From: Amphimedon queenslandica
Lineage: Eukaryota > Porifera > Demospongiae > Haplosclerida > Niphatidae
Direction of reading: 5' to 3'
Length of the DNA stretch: 53,535 nt
Assembly: GCF_000090795.2 (NCBI RefSeq)
Contig: NW_003546344.1
Location: forward strand, 111,720-165,254
Below, in pieces: positions 38,134 to 53,535 of the stretch. Position numbers and translations under genes: made by a program. Every line of letters begins with the position of its first letter. Positions within the stretch are counted from its first letter, which is position 1. The notes beneath the pieces were generated by a model. It was not told where the DNA came from and ran no database searches. It worked only from the letters and a program-made list of their open reading frames with translations.

Positions 38134-40082
38134 ATGTCAATCCTTCAAGAGTTTGTAGCGGGATGGTGGGGAGGTAAGTGCACTCATCAATCTGAGACTC
38201 CATTCTTCCTTCTTTTTAGGTGTATCAGGCCTTATAGTCGGTCACCCATTCGACACAGTGAAGGTAATTAATAATTTTATGATGAGCCACACCTACTCCT
38301 TTGTTTACATACAGTCTAGGCTCCAGACCCAAGGAGTGGGGGGAAGGGCAATAAGATATCATGGAACTATTCATTGCTTTGCTGATATCATTAAAACTGA
38401 AGGGGTAGGCTATGCGTATATGTCTGATAATTTTAATTTATAAGTGTTCTTAATTTTAAATTTTTTTCTGATGCCCTTCTGTTTTGAAATTTGAGCTCAT
38501 TCTGAGCAACTTGGATTTTTTATGAATTTTTCAAGTTGCTCAAAAATTAGACCAAAGTCCTTGTGCTATAGTAATACAGGGTCATTGGTCAAATTTTTCC
38601 AAAAATGACTAGGAGAGAATTCTCTGTTTTTATAATTTTCCTGATACATTTACATGTTTTTATGCTGTGTAGCAAGTTTGAGCTGATTCCAATCAAAATT
38701 GATTTTTATGAATTTTTAAAGCTGCTCCAAAATTGGGCCAAAGTCCCTGTACTACTACATGGTCTTTGGCCAAATTTCACCAAAAATGACTAGAAAAGAA
38801 TTCTTCATTTTAATGTTTTTCTCATACATGTATACCGGTATGTCCTTATGCTGCTTTTATAGTTTGAGCTGATTCCAAAAGTATTTTGGTGTATGAAATT
38901 CACCATTACCAGCAGCCACAAATACAGTATAGTACTTTTAATGTTTAGCTAGAAAAATAAAAATAAAATATTAATAATATTGAAAATTACTTTATCCCTA
39001 TCGTCCATTTGGTTTGTTTGCCAACATTAAATAAAGATTAGTTCCAACAAGCCATACAACATCAGCATACACAGTGTATAGCCCAGTACTAGCTAATAAT
39101 GATACTAATAATGTAATTTCATGGTTGCATGTCTATTATGAGTACTGATTCATGCTATGATGCTGTCTCGTTTCACCACATTGCATGCATTTGTACGTGT
39201 GTAATTGTTTTTCTATTATGCTGACTGTTTATACATGTGCATGTACTGTACCTTTTAATTTAATTCCTGGTTCTGATTACATTAACTTGTTCATTTCACT
39301 ATTACTCACACTTAATCAGTTTTCGTTACTATTCTTAGGTACATGGTCTGTATAAAGGGATGGCATCACCGCTCCTTGGAATGGCCGCCATAAATGCTAC
39401 CATATTTGGAGTGTACGGTATTTCAATGCGTCACCTTGAGAACCTAAGCCTTTTTCCTTTCCTTACTAATTCAGCCATTTCAGGTGCTTCAGCAGGAGTA
39501 GTCCAGTGCTTCATATGCTCACCTCTTGAGCTCATAAAGCTAAGGATGCAAATGCAAGGCATTGGCAAAGAACATACCATACGCAAGAAAAAGGATGTCA
39601 AATCAGCTGGAGGTAGGTCTCCGCAATACCGAGGTCCCCTACAGACAGCACTCCACATTGTCAGAACAGAAGGGCCGCTCGGACTGAGTAACGGATTGAC
39701 TGTGACGTTTTGGCGGGAGACCCCAGCTTTTGCTGTGTACTTTTATACTTACGATTATCTTTGTCTGAAATTAGCCCGCGGGGAACCCGTGACTGATCTG
39801 GGCCCAATGGAGCTCTGCCTCGCTGGCGGTTTTAGTGGGATCAACGCATGGCTGGTGACTTATCCATTTGACGTAATTAAATCACGGATACAGGTAGATG
39901 GCGTCGACGGTCCACAGCAGTATACAGGTATGGTGGATTGCTTTAGGAAGAGCTATCGGGCCGAGGGGTACAAGGTCTTTTTTAGAGGCTTGAACTCGAC
40001 TTTGATCAGAGCTTTTCCTACCAATGCTGCCACATTCTCTACTGTGACTTATATTCTGAGATTTTGGAGAAGAGAATCATAG
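38134..40082 (+). CDS. SLC25-family mitochondrial carrier
   Basis: Four exons keep phase: 38134-38173, 38220-38263, 38315-38404 and 39339-40082, 305 aa. The three tandem carrier repeats are clear by their PxD/ExxK signatures: GHPFDTVKSRLQTQ, SPLELIKLRMQMQG and TYPFDVIKSRIQVDG. Each is followed by a G-rich half such as VHGLYKGM and GLTVTFWRETPAFAVYFYTYD. The family exchanges metabolites across the inner mitochondrial membrane. The WRE and YTYD context and TYPFDVIKSR suggest the SLC25A29/45/47/48 branch (basic amino acid or carnitine-type carriers), but the substrate is not assigned. An upstream out-of-frame ATG at 38121 overlaps the true start and could lower translation. The 934-bp intron 3 is filled with dispersed repeats. 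Confidence 0.9.
38470..38890. repeat. Two copies of palindrome-centred dispersed repeat
   Basis: Plus orientation in the third intron of the SLC25 gene. The landmarks GAGAGAATTCTC, AAGTTTGAGCTGATTCCAAT and GGTCTTTGGCCAAATTT are present. The cores (TTGTGCTATAGTAATACAGG, CCCTGTACTACTACATGG) are decayed palindromes. Confidence 0.8.
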
Positions 40083-40266
40083 TCCTCATTCTATTTATTA
40101 TAATTTATTGTGTTTTATTCTTAATTGTAGCACGTGATAATTTTCACGATGTTAAATTTCCAATGAAGATATCTTCTTTTATGATAACATAATAATTATT
40201 ATTACAATCAAGTGAAATGGTTGTGTTGGATGATTGTAAGTGTGTGTGTGTGTGTGATATGAATAA

Positions 40267-42607
40267 TTAACATGTACTGAGTCTGGTGACGAGACATATA
40301 CGAACAGTTTGATCAAAAGATGTTGTAACAAGCAACCCTTCCTATAATATAAGAACATGTACAGTAAAAATGGTAATTTAAAAACTAGTACCACTTCTAA
40401 TTTAAACTACATGTACAGTAGTTCTCCAATCCCCCCCCCCTATACCGTATAGTGGTTTTTTTTTCGAGGATAATAAATTTCGCGAATGATCTGTATCCGG
40501 AAGTTTGTGGAATTAATTTTTTGCGAATTTCTACTAATTTGCCATCTTGTACCGTATTAAATTGATTTTCAAGGAATTTAATTTCGTGAATCATGAAGAA
40601 ATTTGCAAAATTTGTTATCCTCGAAAATTTCCCGCTATACGGTATGTCACTGCACCTTATCTGGGCTCCAGTCAAGACTAGAGATTGGTTGAGTCGAGAA
40701 AGTGACAGTTTGAAGGAGACCAACAGAACCGACTACCCCAACCTCATGCCCGCCTTCATCAGCCTTGCTTCTCTTACTGGGGTAGGAACTAAAAGAAGAG
40801 GAAAAGGGGGAAGGGATAGGAAGACATAAATTTTGAGTACAGTATAGGTACATGCACATGTACATGGACACTAACTATTTCCATAAACTAATAGATCCGT
40901 CTCCACCAGTTGTCATGAAGAGGTCACGATTGTGAGGTGAGTGTCTTGCACACCACAGTGTGGTGGACTTGTGATACTAACAACAGAAAGAGAAAGGGTG
41001 AGGAGGGAAAGAGATGGAAAGTGAGATAATCAGATAAAGATAAGTATTTTTGTAAAAAGATAAATAAAAACTCGAAAGCTGACATATGACTGATGGAAAG
41101 TGAATGTGCTAATTAATAATTATATTACAAAGAAGGAATGTCAAAGTAACAACAATAGAAACAACAATAACAACAACCAGTTAGGACATTATTATGACTT
41201 CTTTCTCCCTCTCTCTCTGCTACCTTTTCAGTAAGTGATGTGTAGCCTTTTGCTGGATGGAAAGTTCTAAGATCAAACAAGTTAAATTTTGATTCTAGGG
41301 TAGCAGAGACCAGCTTGTTCATTGGAATATCTTTCCTATCAAACTCTAACCCACAGACCTAAAAAAAAAGGAGAGAGAGAGAGAGAAAGGTTAAGAATAT
41401 AAAGTAAAAAGTAGCAAAAAAATTGATTCTTTTCTTACCCCATTCTTAACATTGGTCTCCCATTTTAAAGTCATGGTTCTCAAATCAAACATTTTAATGT
41501 CTCCATTGTCATATCCAGACACGACACACCTCTCTTCATCATTGTACGAATTACCGAAAGCAACTGCCCAGCAGTCCCTCTTCATGTCACCCTCGGCCGG
41601 AGACATGGTGGCCACGGGCGTGCCCTTTTGACGAGGATCCCAAACTTTAACAGTACCTACAAGTACACGTTATATTCACATGTAATCGCTGTATTAAATA
41701 AACAAAGTGGATAACTGTATAGACATAAACCAAGGCTATATAACCTTATACAATTAGCATAACAGTCAACGTAAATAAATAGATTAATAATAATTTACAC
41801 ATACGCACATACATGTGTATCTAACTTTAAAGTATTGTCATTCACATTACAGTGTTGCCATACAATTATTATGCATACCAGACCTAATGTGCCTGTACAA
41901 ATAGTTTATTACCATAATTAATAATAATCCCATACTAATTTGTATAGGAATTCCTCACTAATCTCAAATTATACACACATGCATATCACATGCCCTTATT
42001 ATAATTCATAAAATACAATTTATCATATTAATATGATTAGCTCGCCTAATAAAAGGAAGTAAACAAAACTCCACCAGCCCTAATTTTGATAATAAATCTA
42101 TACTTTAGCTTACCATCTCTGCTTCCTGTCACTATCTCTGGAGCCCCTCCTCCAATCCCCAGCCCACCCACTCCATCAATAGCGTTAATTATCAACTCGT
42201 GACCTTTCACCGAGTATATCGGGAGGTCAGTTTTTTCCAGGTCCCTACAAAAAAGACGTTATTCTAATTAATTAGCACTTGGCTGACCATATTTGGAGGA
42301 AGCCAGCAAAGTCCCCGGTTGCTAGATTACGCTGGTGCAAACTTGTCCCGCCGAATGTCCCACACTTGAAGGAATGCTTTTTTTCGGACTAAAAAAATAA
42401 GAGAGTAAAGGGGTCACGTGACCATCACCTGACCTCTTTGATAGACTTGAGCTCCCCTTTGCTTAGCTCGTATATATGGAATGCACCCGTATCTCGAGGG
42501 TGAGAGCCTAGGACGACACACTTAGCACTGCATGGTATCCACTTGGCGTCGTAGAGTGTGAAATTGAGGCTCTTTTCAACGTGGGCTATGATCTGAGGCT
42601 TGTCCAT
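40267..42607 (-). CDS. WDR92: WD-repeat protein WDR92 (DNAAF10, Monad)
   Basis: Eight exons, from ATG 42607 ([20 protein letters not shown]) to TAA 40267-40269. Exon starts are 42607, 42388, 42244, 41656, about 41359, about 40979, about 40798 and about 40339. The protein aligns block by block to animal WDR92: [142 protein letters not shown] and [14 protein letters not shown]. It forms a seven-bladed propeller that works with R2TP/prefoldin-like chaperones in axonemal dynein preassembly, so it implies motile cilia. The exon 1 donor GAG|GTCAGG is weak but alignment fixes it. It is divergent from the PKC gene. Confidence 0.95.
40443..40644. mobile_element. TA-flanked MITE
   Basis: The left end is TACCGTATAGTGGTTTTTTT and the right end AATTTCCCGCTATACGGTA. 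It is in the last intron of WDR92, next to a poly-C run. Confidence 0.8.
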
Positions 42608-42876
42608 TTTATTTGGTTTTGCTTGGGGGTTAATAATAATTCATTTCTATTAAGGAGGCGTGGCCAAATAATTTAATAATTCGTTTTTTCCTTCGTCACT
42701 TGAGTCCGTTTCCTCTGTCTTATCTTTCAGTCCTTATTGATAGTGTTTGGTTTAGTTTATCGTTTTATACTCTCTCGATTGACTTCTAACAAACAACCCT
42801 CCTTCCTGCCATCTTTTTTTTTTCACTTTAGCCCCGTCCCTCATCTCTCTCGTCTATCCAGTACTCCTGATGAGTG
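42608..42876. promoter_or_regulatory. Bidirectional promoter region, WDR92 / PKC
   Basis: 269 bp separate the divergent start codons. The PKC side is pyrimidine-rich before the ATG. No specific element is identified. Confidence 0.45.
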
Positions 42877-48193
<5,317 letters not shown>

Positions 48194-49080
48194 CAGAGTA
48201 GGAGCCTCTTACCTTATATAGAGTACTGTATGTGGGTGTGGCTTTGAGTATACATACCACTAATAAAAATTATTGTTAACTTTTGATCAACGCATATCAA
48301 GAATATTGTTATTATTATTATTATTCATTTCTTTAAATTTATTAATAGTTATTATTTGCTTTTGCTGTGTCTTTCTAGCCCCTCCCTCTCTTTAATTCTC
48401 ATTATGAAGTGAAAAAACTACACCTGAGCTTTAATGTGTACTATTATTATTATTATTATTATTGTTATTATTAATGAATAATCACATCATGATAAATGTA
48501 TGAATTTTAGAATAAAAATTTTAATAAAAATTGTGCAAAAAAATTTACAATGTCTATATATCTACTCCATACTCCTCATAAGATTTTGGCATATTCAATG
48601 TCAACAATATGCATGCTGTTAGCAACTTAGTATAATATGCTTGTGAAAAACATGGTATTCCAAAAAACTCTAGAGAATACTTTGTAACTTGAGTTGATTC
48701 AGATCAAAATTAATTTGTATTTTTTGATAAATTTTAATGTTGCCCCAAAATCGGGCCAAAGTCTCTGCACTATAGTAAAAGGTCTTTGGCCAAATTTTGT
48801 CAAAATTGAAAAGGAGAGAATTATCAATTTTAACTGATGTTATCTGTAGTTTATTAACTACATGTATTACTAAAGTTATTATTATTTTAATAAAGAGTGA
48901 GAGAAATGCAGTTTGAGAGACATACAACCGAGAAGCTGCATACCCAGTATAAATAAACTAATAAGTAGGGTAACACAGACACAGTAGTAGAGAAAAGAAA
49001 AAGACAACAAATACCAGTATGAGAGATGAAACAAGTTAGTGGACGTAGGACATGGCAAAAATTTATTGCAAATACACATA
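48194..49080. other. PKC 3' flank and repeat copy; no gene seen
   Basis: It contains TTA-rich microsatellites and AATAAA-like signals after the PKC stop, then a copy of the palindrome-centred repeat at about 48690-48840 (CTCTGCACTATAGTAAAAGG core). No coding exon was recognised. Confidence 0.5.
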
Positions 49081-49099
49081 AAAATAAAAGTACATCTAG

Positions 49100-50260
49100 G
49101 ATTATTACCATCAAAATTATCTAGAAATTAGGACCAGAGAAATTTCTTGAGTTTAATACAGAGTGTGAATAGATTGGGAGAGATTGAAGAAAGGAAGTTT
49201 GTTCCAAAATCGGGGAAGGCAATTAAAATAGAAATGAGAGGAAAGAGTTAAGTGGGGACTGGGGAGTGTTGTGTAGCAGTTTATATTGAGGCTAGCAGCC
49301 CTGGTAGTACTGTGAGCAAAGGAGATATAAGAAGAGAGATCAAAGTTACCACCAGCATCCATATACTGAGCAGTGCATGGAACATAAAAGAAATATCCAG
49401 ATATTCAAGATACATAGCTAGTGGCAGGAGGCTGAGTTTATAATCAAATGATCCTTGTAGGTAGAATAATAATCTGACAATATAAACTTAGTAGCACGTC
49501 TCTGAATCCTTTCCAAACTCACAATATCTTTCCCTAAAGTAGGTCTCCATACCTGGGAACCATAAGACCACAAGGATCTGACAAGTGTGACCACAATACA
49601 TCTGATGAAAAATTGATACCATGCAAGATCTTTAGTTGTACTGCAGGCAGAGATGTTATCCCATGGATCGTTTAATCATATGGTGGAGGTCTACAACTAC
49701 TTTTTGAAAATCGTACTGGCAATTTTTTGGCTATAATGTTAAACTTTAAGTCCCATTCATCGCTCCACTCATAGATAGTATATATGCTCCACTTGAGTTG
49801 TGGGCTGCATTCGGTTTCTCTTGCAGCACTATATAGAGCAGTCAACTGCAGAGGAGATCTCATTAAAACATTTGGAGTCGTCAGCAAATATAGAGTAAGA
49901 ATAGAGGCCCAATGACACTCCCTTGTGGTACACCACTCAAAACAGGTCAGAAAGTCAGATATAAATTGGGAGCCTAGAGGATTCCTGTGCATGTCAAAGC
50001 AAGTTCAGAAAGGATTTCATCAAATACCTGGATCCAGGCACCACGATGGATTTCTTCTCCGAGGGATTCAGAGAAAGACTCTATCAATAGGAAGTCACAA
50101 GAGCGTCTCTCTCCATTACTTAACGGCTGATGCTTCTTAGACGCTGGGACCCTGAAAAGGTTCTTGGAACAATAATAAAAATTCTGGAAGGAGATGACGG
50201 GATGATAAAGCCCCCAACTTTTACCCATTGCGAAAGATAGAACAAAGTCAGTCTAGTCAG
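49100..50260 (-). mobile_element. Decayed non-LTR retrotransposon (reverse transcriptase remnant)
   Basis: On the minus strand, broken frames give a VPQGS-like block, FADDSKCF (the FADD catalytic box of LINE reverse transcriptases), SLWSYGSQVWRPTLGKD, then VSLERIQRRATKFIL and MYLEYLDISFMFHALL. These are the typical C-terminal blocks of CR1/jockey-type elements. Frameshifts and stops interrupt it and no intact ORF remains. The upstream part at 49974-50228 is open but not clearly assigned. The element is inactive. Confidence 0.75.
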
Positions 50261-53259
50261 TACTGATGTGCCTTTTATAACCATTTTTTCTCCCGACTAG
50301 AATATCCTCGCTAATCGTATGAGCATGGTCCACAGGAAGGCCGGCCTAGTAGGCTAGTCCACCAGATGTCCTGCAAGTTGCGCAAGTAACTACTCCACAC
50401 AGACGGTGGCAGTGAAGGGAAGGGACTGGTGGTCCAAAGGATTATTATCCAGTTAGTGTATCCCCCGGATACTGAACAATAAACATTTCACCACTTTAAG
50501 AGAGAGGGCAGAAAAATTGGGATGCCAATTCACTTGATAAGCTGTTTCATAAGATTTTGGGTTTTCGTTGAGCGCTATAATGATTTGGATTCACAAAGAA
50601 CTCACAAGCTGATGACGGCTATACAGCAGCAAGATAATCGCTGACTGAGCTAGTGGTTGAATGGTCAGGTATACGGGACAGATGGGGGCCTGTCGATCAA
50701 AATTGAAGACTTAACGGTGTCACTGGAAGATAGTGTCCATCATTAAATAACAAACCTAAAATATTTCTGCTACATGTAAGCTTGCCATGCATGGCGGTGG
50801 CTTTGACTATGGAGCCATCAATCCAGACAGTATTGATAGTGGAGAGATTGGCCAGTCTGTGATGAAACTGATGGAGCCTGGTGGCTACTTTCTTTTACTT
50901 TGTCCACCACCCTGGCTATGTATCATGGAGAACTCCAGGCTTTGGACCGTGGTTTTGTAGTCAGTGTAATGTATGTATATGTATGTATTATTCTTATTAT
51001 TCTATTCTTCTTATTATTGTATTATTGTAATTATTCTAATCTCTATATGTCTCTATGTTATGTGGTTAATGTGTTTAGTTATAGGTTCATAGGTGTTATC
51101 ATAATGTACCATTATTATTATTATGTGTGTTGTTAGCCTGCTCTTTTGTTATAGTAGCTTTGTAGCACATGCTTTTCATGCACTCTATTCAATTATCATT
51201 CCTCTGTTCTCTCTCTATTATACTCTCATGATCTTATCCCTTGTTCTCGAGTTTTAACCGAATAAAGAATTTAAAATATATTACAATTTGGCGATGAGGG
51301 TAGGATGGCTACTCATGGTAGACTCCGAGAATTTATTTGGCCAATTTTACTGCTATACGGTACCATGCACAATCAAATAAATACAAGTTCTAGCCCAATC
51401 ACAAAATTTCATGCTATCAAAAATGCAAAAGGTATAAAGTAGAACAGTTCAAGGACATGAAGGAAGGTAGAAAAAGAGGATAAATAGAAGAATAGAGAAC
51501 ATTTTACATCAAAAATGCAACAAAAGTCAAACAAACTTATAAAAACAAATATAAAAGCTCAATAAATGAAAATTTATCCCCATACCAGAAACTATCAATA
51601 CCTGATTAAGAATTTAAGACAAGAGAGGCAAGCTGGTTGCTCACTTTATCCACAAATGGACTAGAGTACCTTGTCAAAATAGAAGGAATGTTAGCCTCTG
51701 AAACAATTAATCCCCAATAACTTACTTTCTCTTTTAAAACTAAAAATAGATAAATGTATATATAATATATTAATGATGTGTCCTGACTCCTTTAGTTAGT
51801 TACAATAACTAATAAAATTAGCTATTTTAGCTTTCCTCAATTTCTATTACATTTTCCAATCAAGGTTTTCCACCAAGTATGCTAAGTGAGTGCTACATGA
51901 GCTGACAAACACTCCAATACCTACATGTACATGGCATTTGGAGCCAATTTATTATTTTAAAATCTAATTTTAATTGGAATCAACTCAGATAAGATGTATA
52001 TAGATCAGAAAAATTATAAAAATGGAGATTCTCTCCTAGCCATATTTGACGAAATTTGACCAAATTTTAAGCAACTTAAAAAATTTGTAAAAAATCAAAT
52101 CTTTTAAGAACACGCATATGTATTAGGAAAAAATTTTAATGGAGAATTCTCTCCTTGTGATTTTCAATTTTGAGCAACTTGACAATCTACTTGACAAGAA
52201 GCTGATGCCAAAATTCAGTAGGAAACCCAGTTTCCAATACATATCCAAAACAAAGTTTTTAGTTTAATGTCATAATAGTTTTGATTCATGAACATTGATT
52301 TTAAACCTTTAAAATTTTTTCAAAGAAATTAGGCATAAACCAGTATAGAGTTCCCAGCCAATAACCATGATTAGACACAAGTGGGCATGGCAAAAAAAAT
52401 AATGTACTGGCTAAAACCAACAATATTAAAATTCAAAACTAATAACGCTATTTTCAGCATTATAACTGCAACAAAAATACTGATACTATTGTTTATAATA
52501 ATATAGTTAAACTATTTTAATGGCTGTTGTAAATTCGGTACATCAGTTGCTCAACCAACATTATGACATAATCATTGTTGGAACCGTCACAATAAGATAA
52601 GATTGAGGTGCAACATTCAAAATACTGTTTTTATAGACTGTGTGCATTCCGTACCACAGAATGTGCACAAAAAGAAAGGGACTTCTGATTGGGTAAAATG
52701 AGATACTGTAGTTATGACATTGTTCGCATTATCTACTCTTGGCTAGAGTAATAGCAACAAATGCAAGGATTATGGTGTTTCTACTAATGTATAAAAATTA
52801 TCAGATACTATGGATCTACATGTACATGTATATAGCACTATGTTTCCACTTTTCATGGAGTCCTAAAAAACTTTGCAAATTGTGGAGCTTTATCTTACGA
52901 TTGTGCTAAAGGCTGTGAAAATTGTAAAGGTTTTACACCTTGAAAGTTGAATGCTGTACTGTGATAGTTAATTTTGTTTCCTTTACCTCTCTCCCTCCAT
53001 CTGTTTCCTTTAGGTAATGTGATTATGAACAACAAAAGATGAATTCCTAAAATTTATGTCACTTCTATCCCCTTTCTTTCTCTCTCCCACAGTCCCACTT
53101 TCTTCCCCCTCTCTCCTCTGTCTTTTCTTCAGTGTTCATGAAGCAAATGCATGAGACACACTATGCACATACAAACTTTAATTTATAATTTTATTTATTT
53201 TAATTTCAATTTTCAACTAATTTTAATTACATTTTAGGCACTTTTAAGATCCATTTTAG
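50261..53259. other. Repeat-rich intergenic region
   Basis: No gene was recognised with confidence. A plus-strand open stretch near 50788-50950 encodes GGGFDYGAINPDSIDSGEIG and MKLMEPGGYFLLL; it looks protein-like but has no start, partner exon or family that I can name. A single MITE-like right end, CTGCTATACGGTA, occurs near 51350. A degraded palindrome-family repeat lies at about 51920-52220. Confidence 0.45.
51920..52220. repeat. Decayed copy of dispersed repeat
   Basis: It has AATTGGAATCAACTCAGAT, GGAGATTCTCTCCTAGCCAT and GGAGAATTCTCTCCT in minus orientation. The central palindrome has been lost. Confidence 0.65.
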
Positions 53260-53535
53260 TTAATATTCCAGCTCTATTTGTGTGACCTGTCTGAATACAA
53301 TAAGCAGTATAGTGTCCCTCACTCCAGTACCACTCATAGTACAAGTATAGAGACCACCGTCAGCCACTTTAACTGATGCTATAGTGAGGTTACTCTGTAC
53401 AGCTGGACTAGTAGAAGGACTGCCATGTTGAGACCTAAACTGAGAGTTGACACCATTAGCAATAATACCATTGGACGGTTTCATGCCACTGCTGTCCATC
53501 CAAGTAATTTCATAATTGATTGGTAAGTATCCAGT
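53260..53535 (-). CDS. Immunoglobulin-domain protein, terminal exon (5' part beyond window)
   Basis: The minus-strand frame is open from the right edge to TAA at 53260-53262. It encodes NYEITWMDSSG (the core Trp strand of an Ig fold), QSNLTIASVKVADGGLYTC (the E-F strands with the conserved D-G-Y-C signature) and TMSGTGVRD, then ends VTQIELEY. The first cysteine of the domain lies upstream, outside the window. There is no membrane helix after the domain, so in this exon the protein ends soon after the Ig fold and may be secreted, unless other exons are spliced. Function is not assigned; many sponge receptors and adhesion proteins carry such domains. Confidence 0.75.
   Translation of the reverse strand, partial: TGYLPINYEITWMDSSGMKPSNGIIANGVNSQFRSQHGSPSTSPAVQSNLTIASVKVADGGLYTCTMSGTGVRDTILLIVFRQVTQIELEY

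Noticed and set aside
49672-49992. Open frame on the minus strand as a host gene
   Set aside because: The neighbouring frames contain FADD-type reverse transcriptase motifs broken by frameshifts, so it is a retrotransposon remnant.

Overview
The window looks like a piece of a compact metazoan nuclear genome, most likely a demosponge such as Amphimedon queenslandica. This is an inference from the very short GT-AG introns, closely packed genes on both strands, animal-only families (alpha-actinin, novel PKC, prominin, tensin-like PTB, fibrinogen-related and Ig domains) and abundant ACATGT-type microsatellites. Genes were assembled by eye from exons, using reading-frame continuity across splice sites. 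No transcript evidence was available.

Layout from left to right. A secreted fibrinogen-domain protein runs off the left edge (minus, 1-612). A repeat-rich gap with weak exon-like fragments follows (620-2750). Next come the mitochondrial ribosome rescue factor MRPL58/ICT1 (plus, 2854-4031), a 22-exon prominin-like membrane protein with an unusual extra four-helix C-terminal module (minus, 4150-13314), and a three-PTB adaptor (minus, 13504-17247). A tandem duplication of a divergent LYR-motif/PET117 gene pair occupies 17637-20990; the left copy is decayed and the right copy is intact. Then come a PPM1A/B-type phosphatase (minus, 21037-24501), alpha-actinin (minus, 25028-32087), two head-to-head paralogous leucine-rich-repeat genes (32414-33846 minus, 34041-35518 plus), TRIT1 (minus, 35664-37931) divergent from an SLC25 carrier (plus, 38134-40082), and WDR92/DNAAF10 (minus, 40267-42607) divergent from a novel-type protein kinase C (plus, 42877-48193). 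A long repeat-rich gap with a decayed non-LTR retrotransposon follows (48194-53250), and an Ig-domain gene enters from the right edge (minus, 53260-53535).

Shared themes: four gene pairs are transcribed divergently from intergenic spacers of 63 to 269 bp. Four genes serve mitochondria or organelle translation and metabolism (MRPL58, LYR protein, PET117, SLC25), and TRIT1 modifies tRNAs. Introns carry two recurring repeat families: TA-flanked MITEs with TACCGTATA termini, and a dispersed repeat built around a 20-bp palindrome whose arms differ between copies yet remain self-complementary.

Most notable candidates: the prominin plus four-helix protein, the triple-PTB protein, the LRR pair with a cysteine-pair tail (one with a CAAX end), the decayed duplicate of the LYR/PET117 pair, and the palindrome-centred repeat family. 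I saw no tRNA, rRNA, CRISPR array or prokaryote-type operon.
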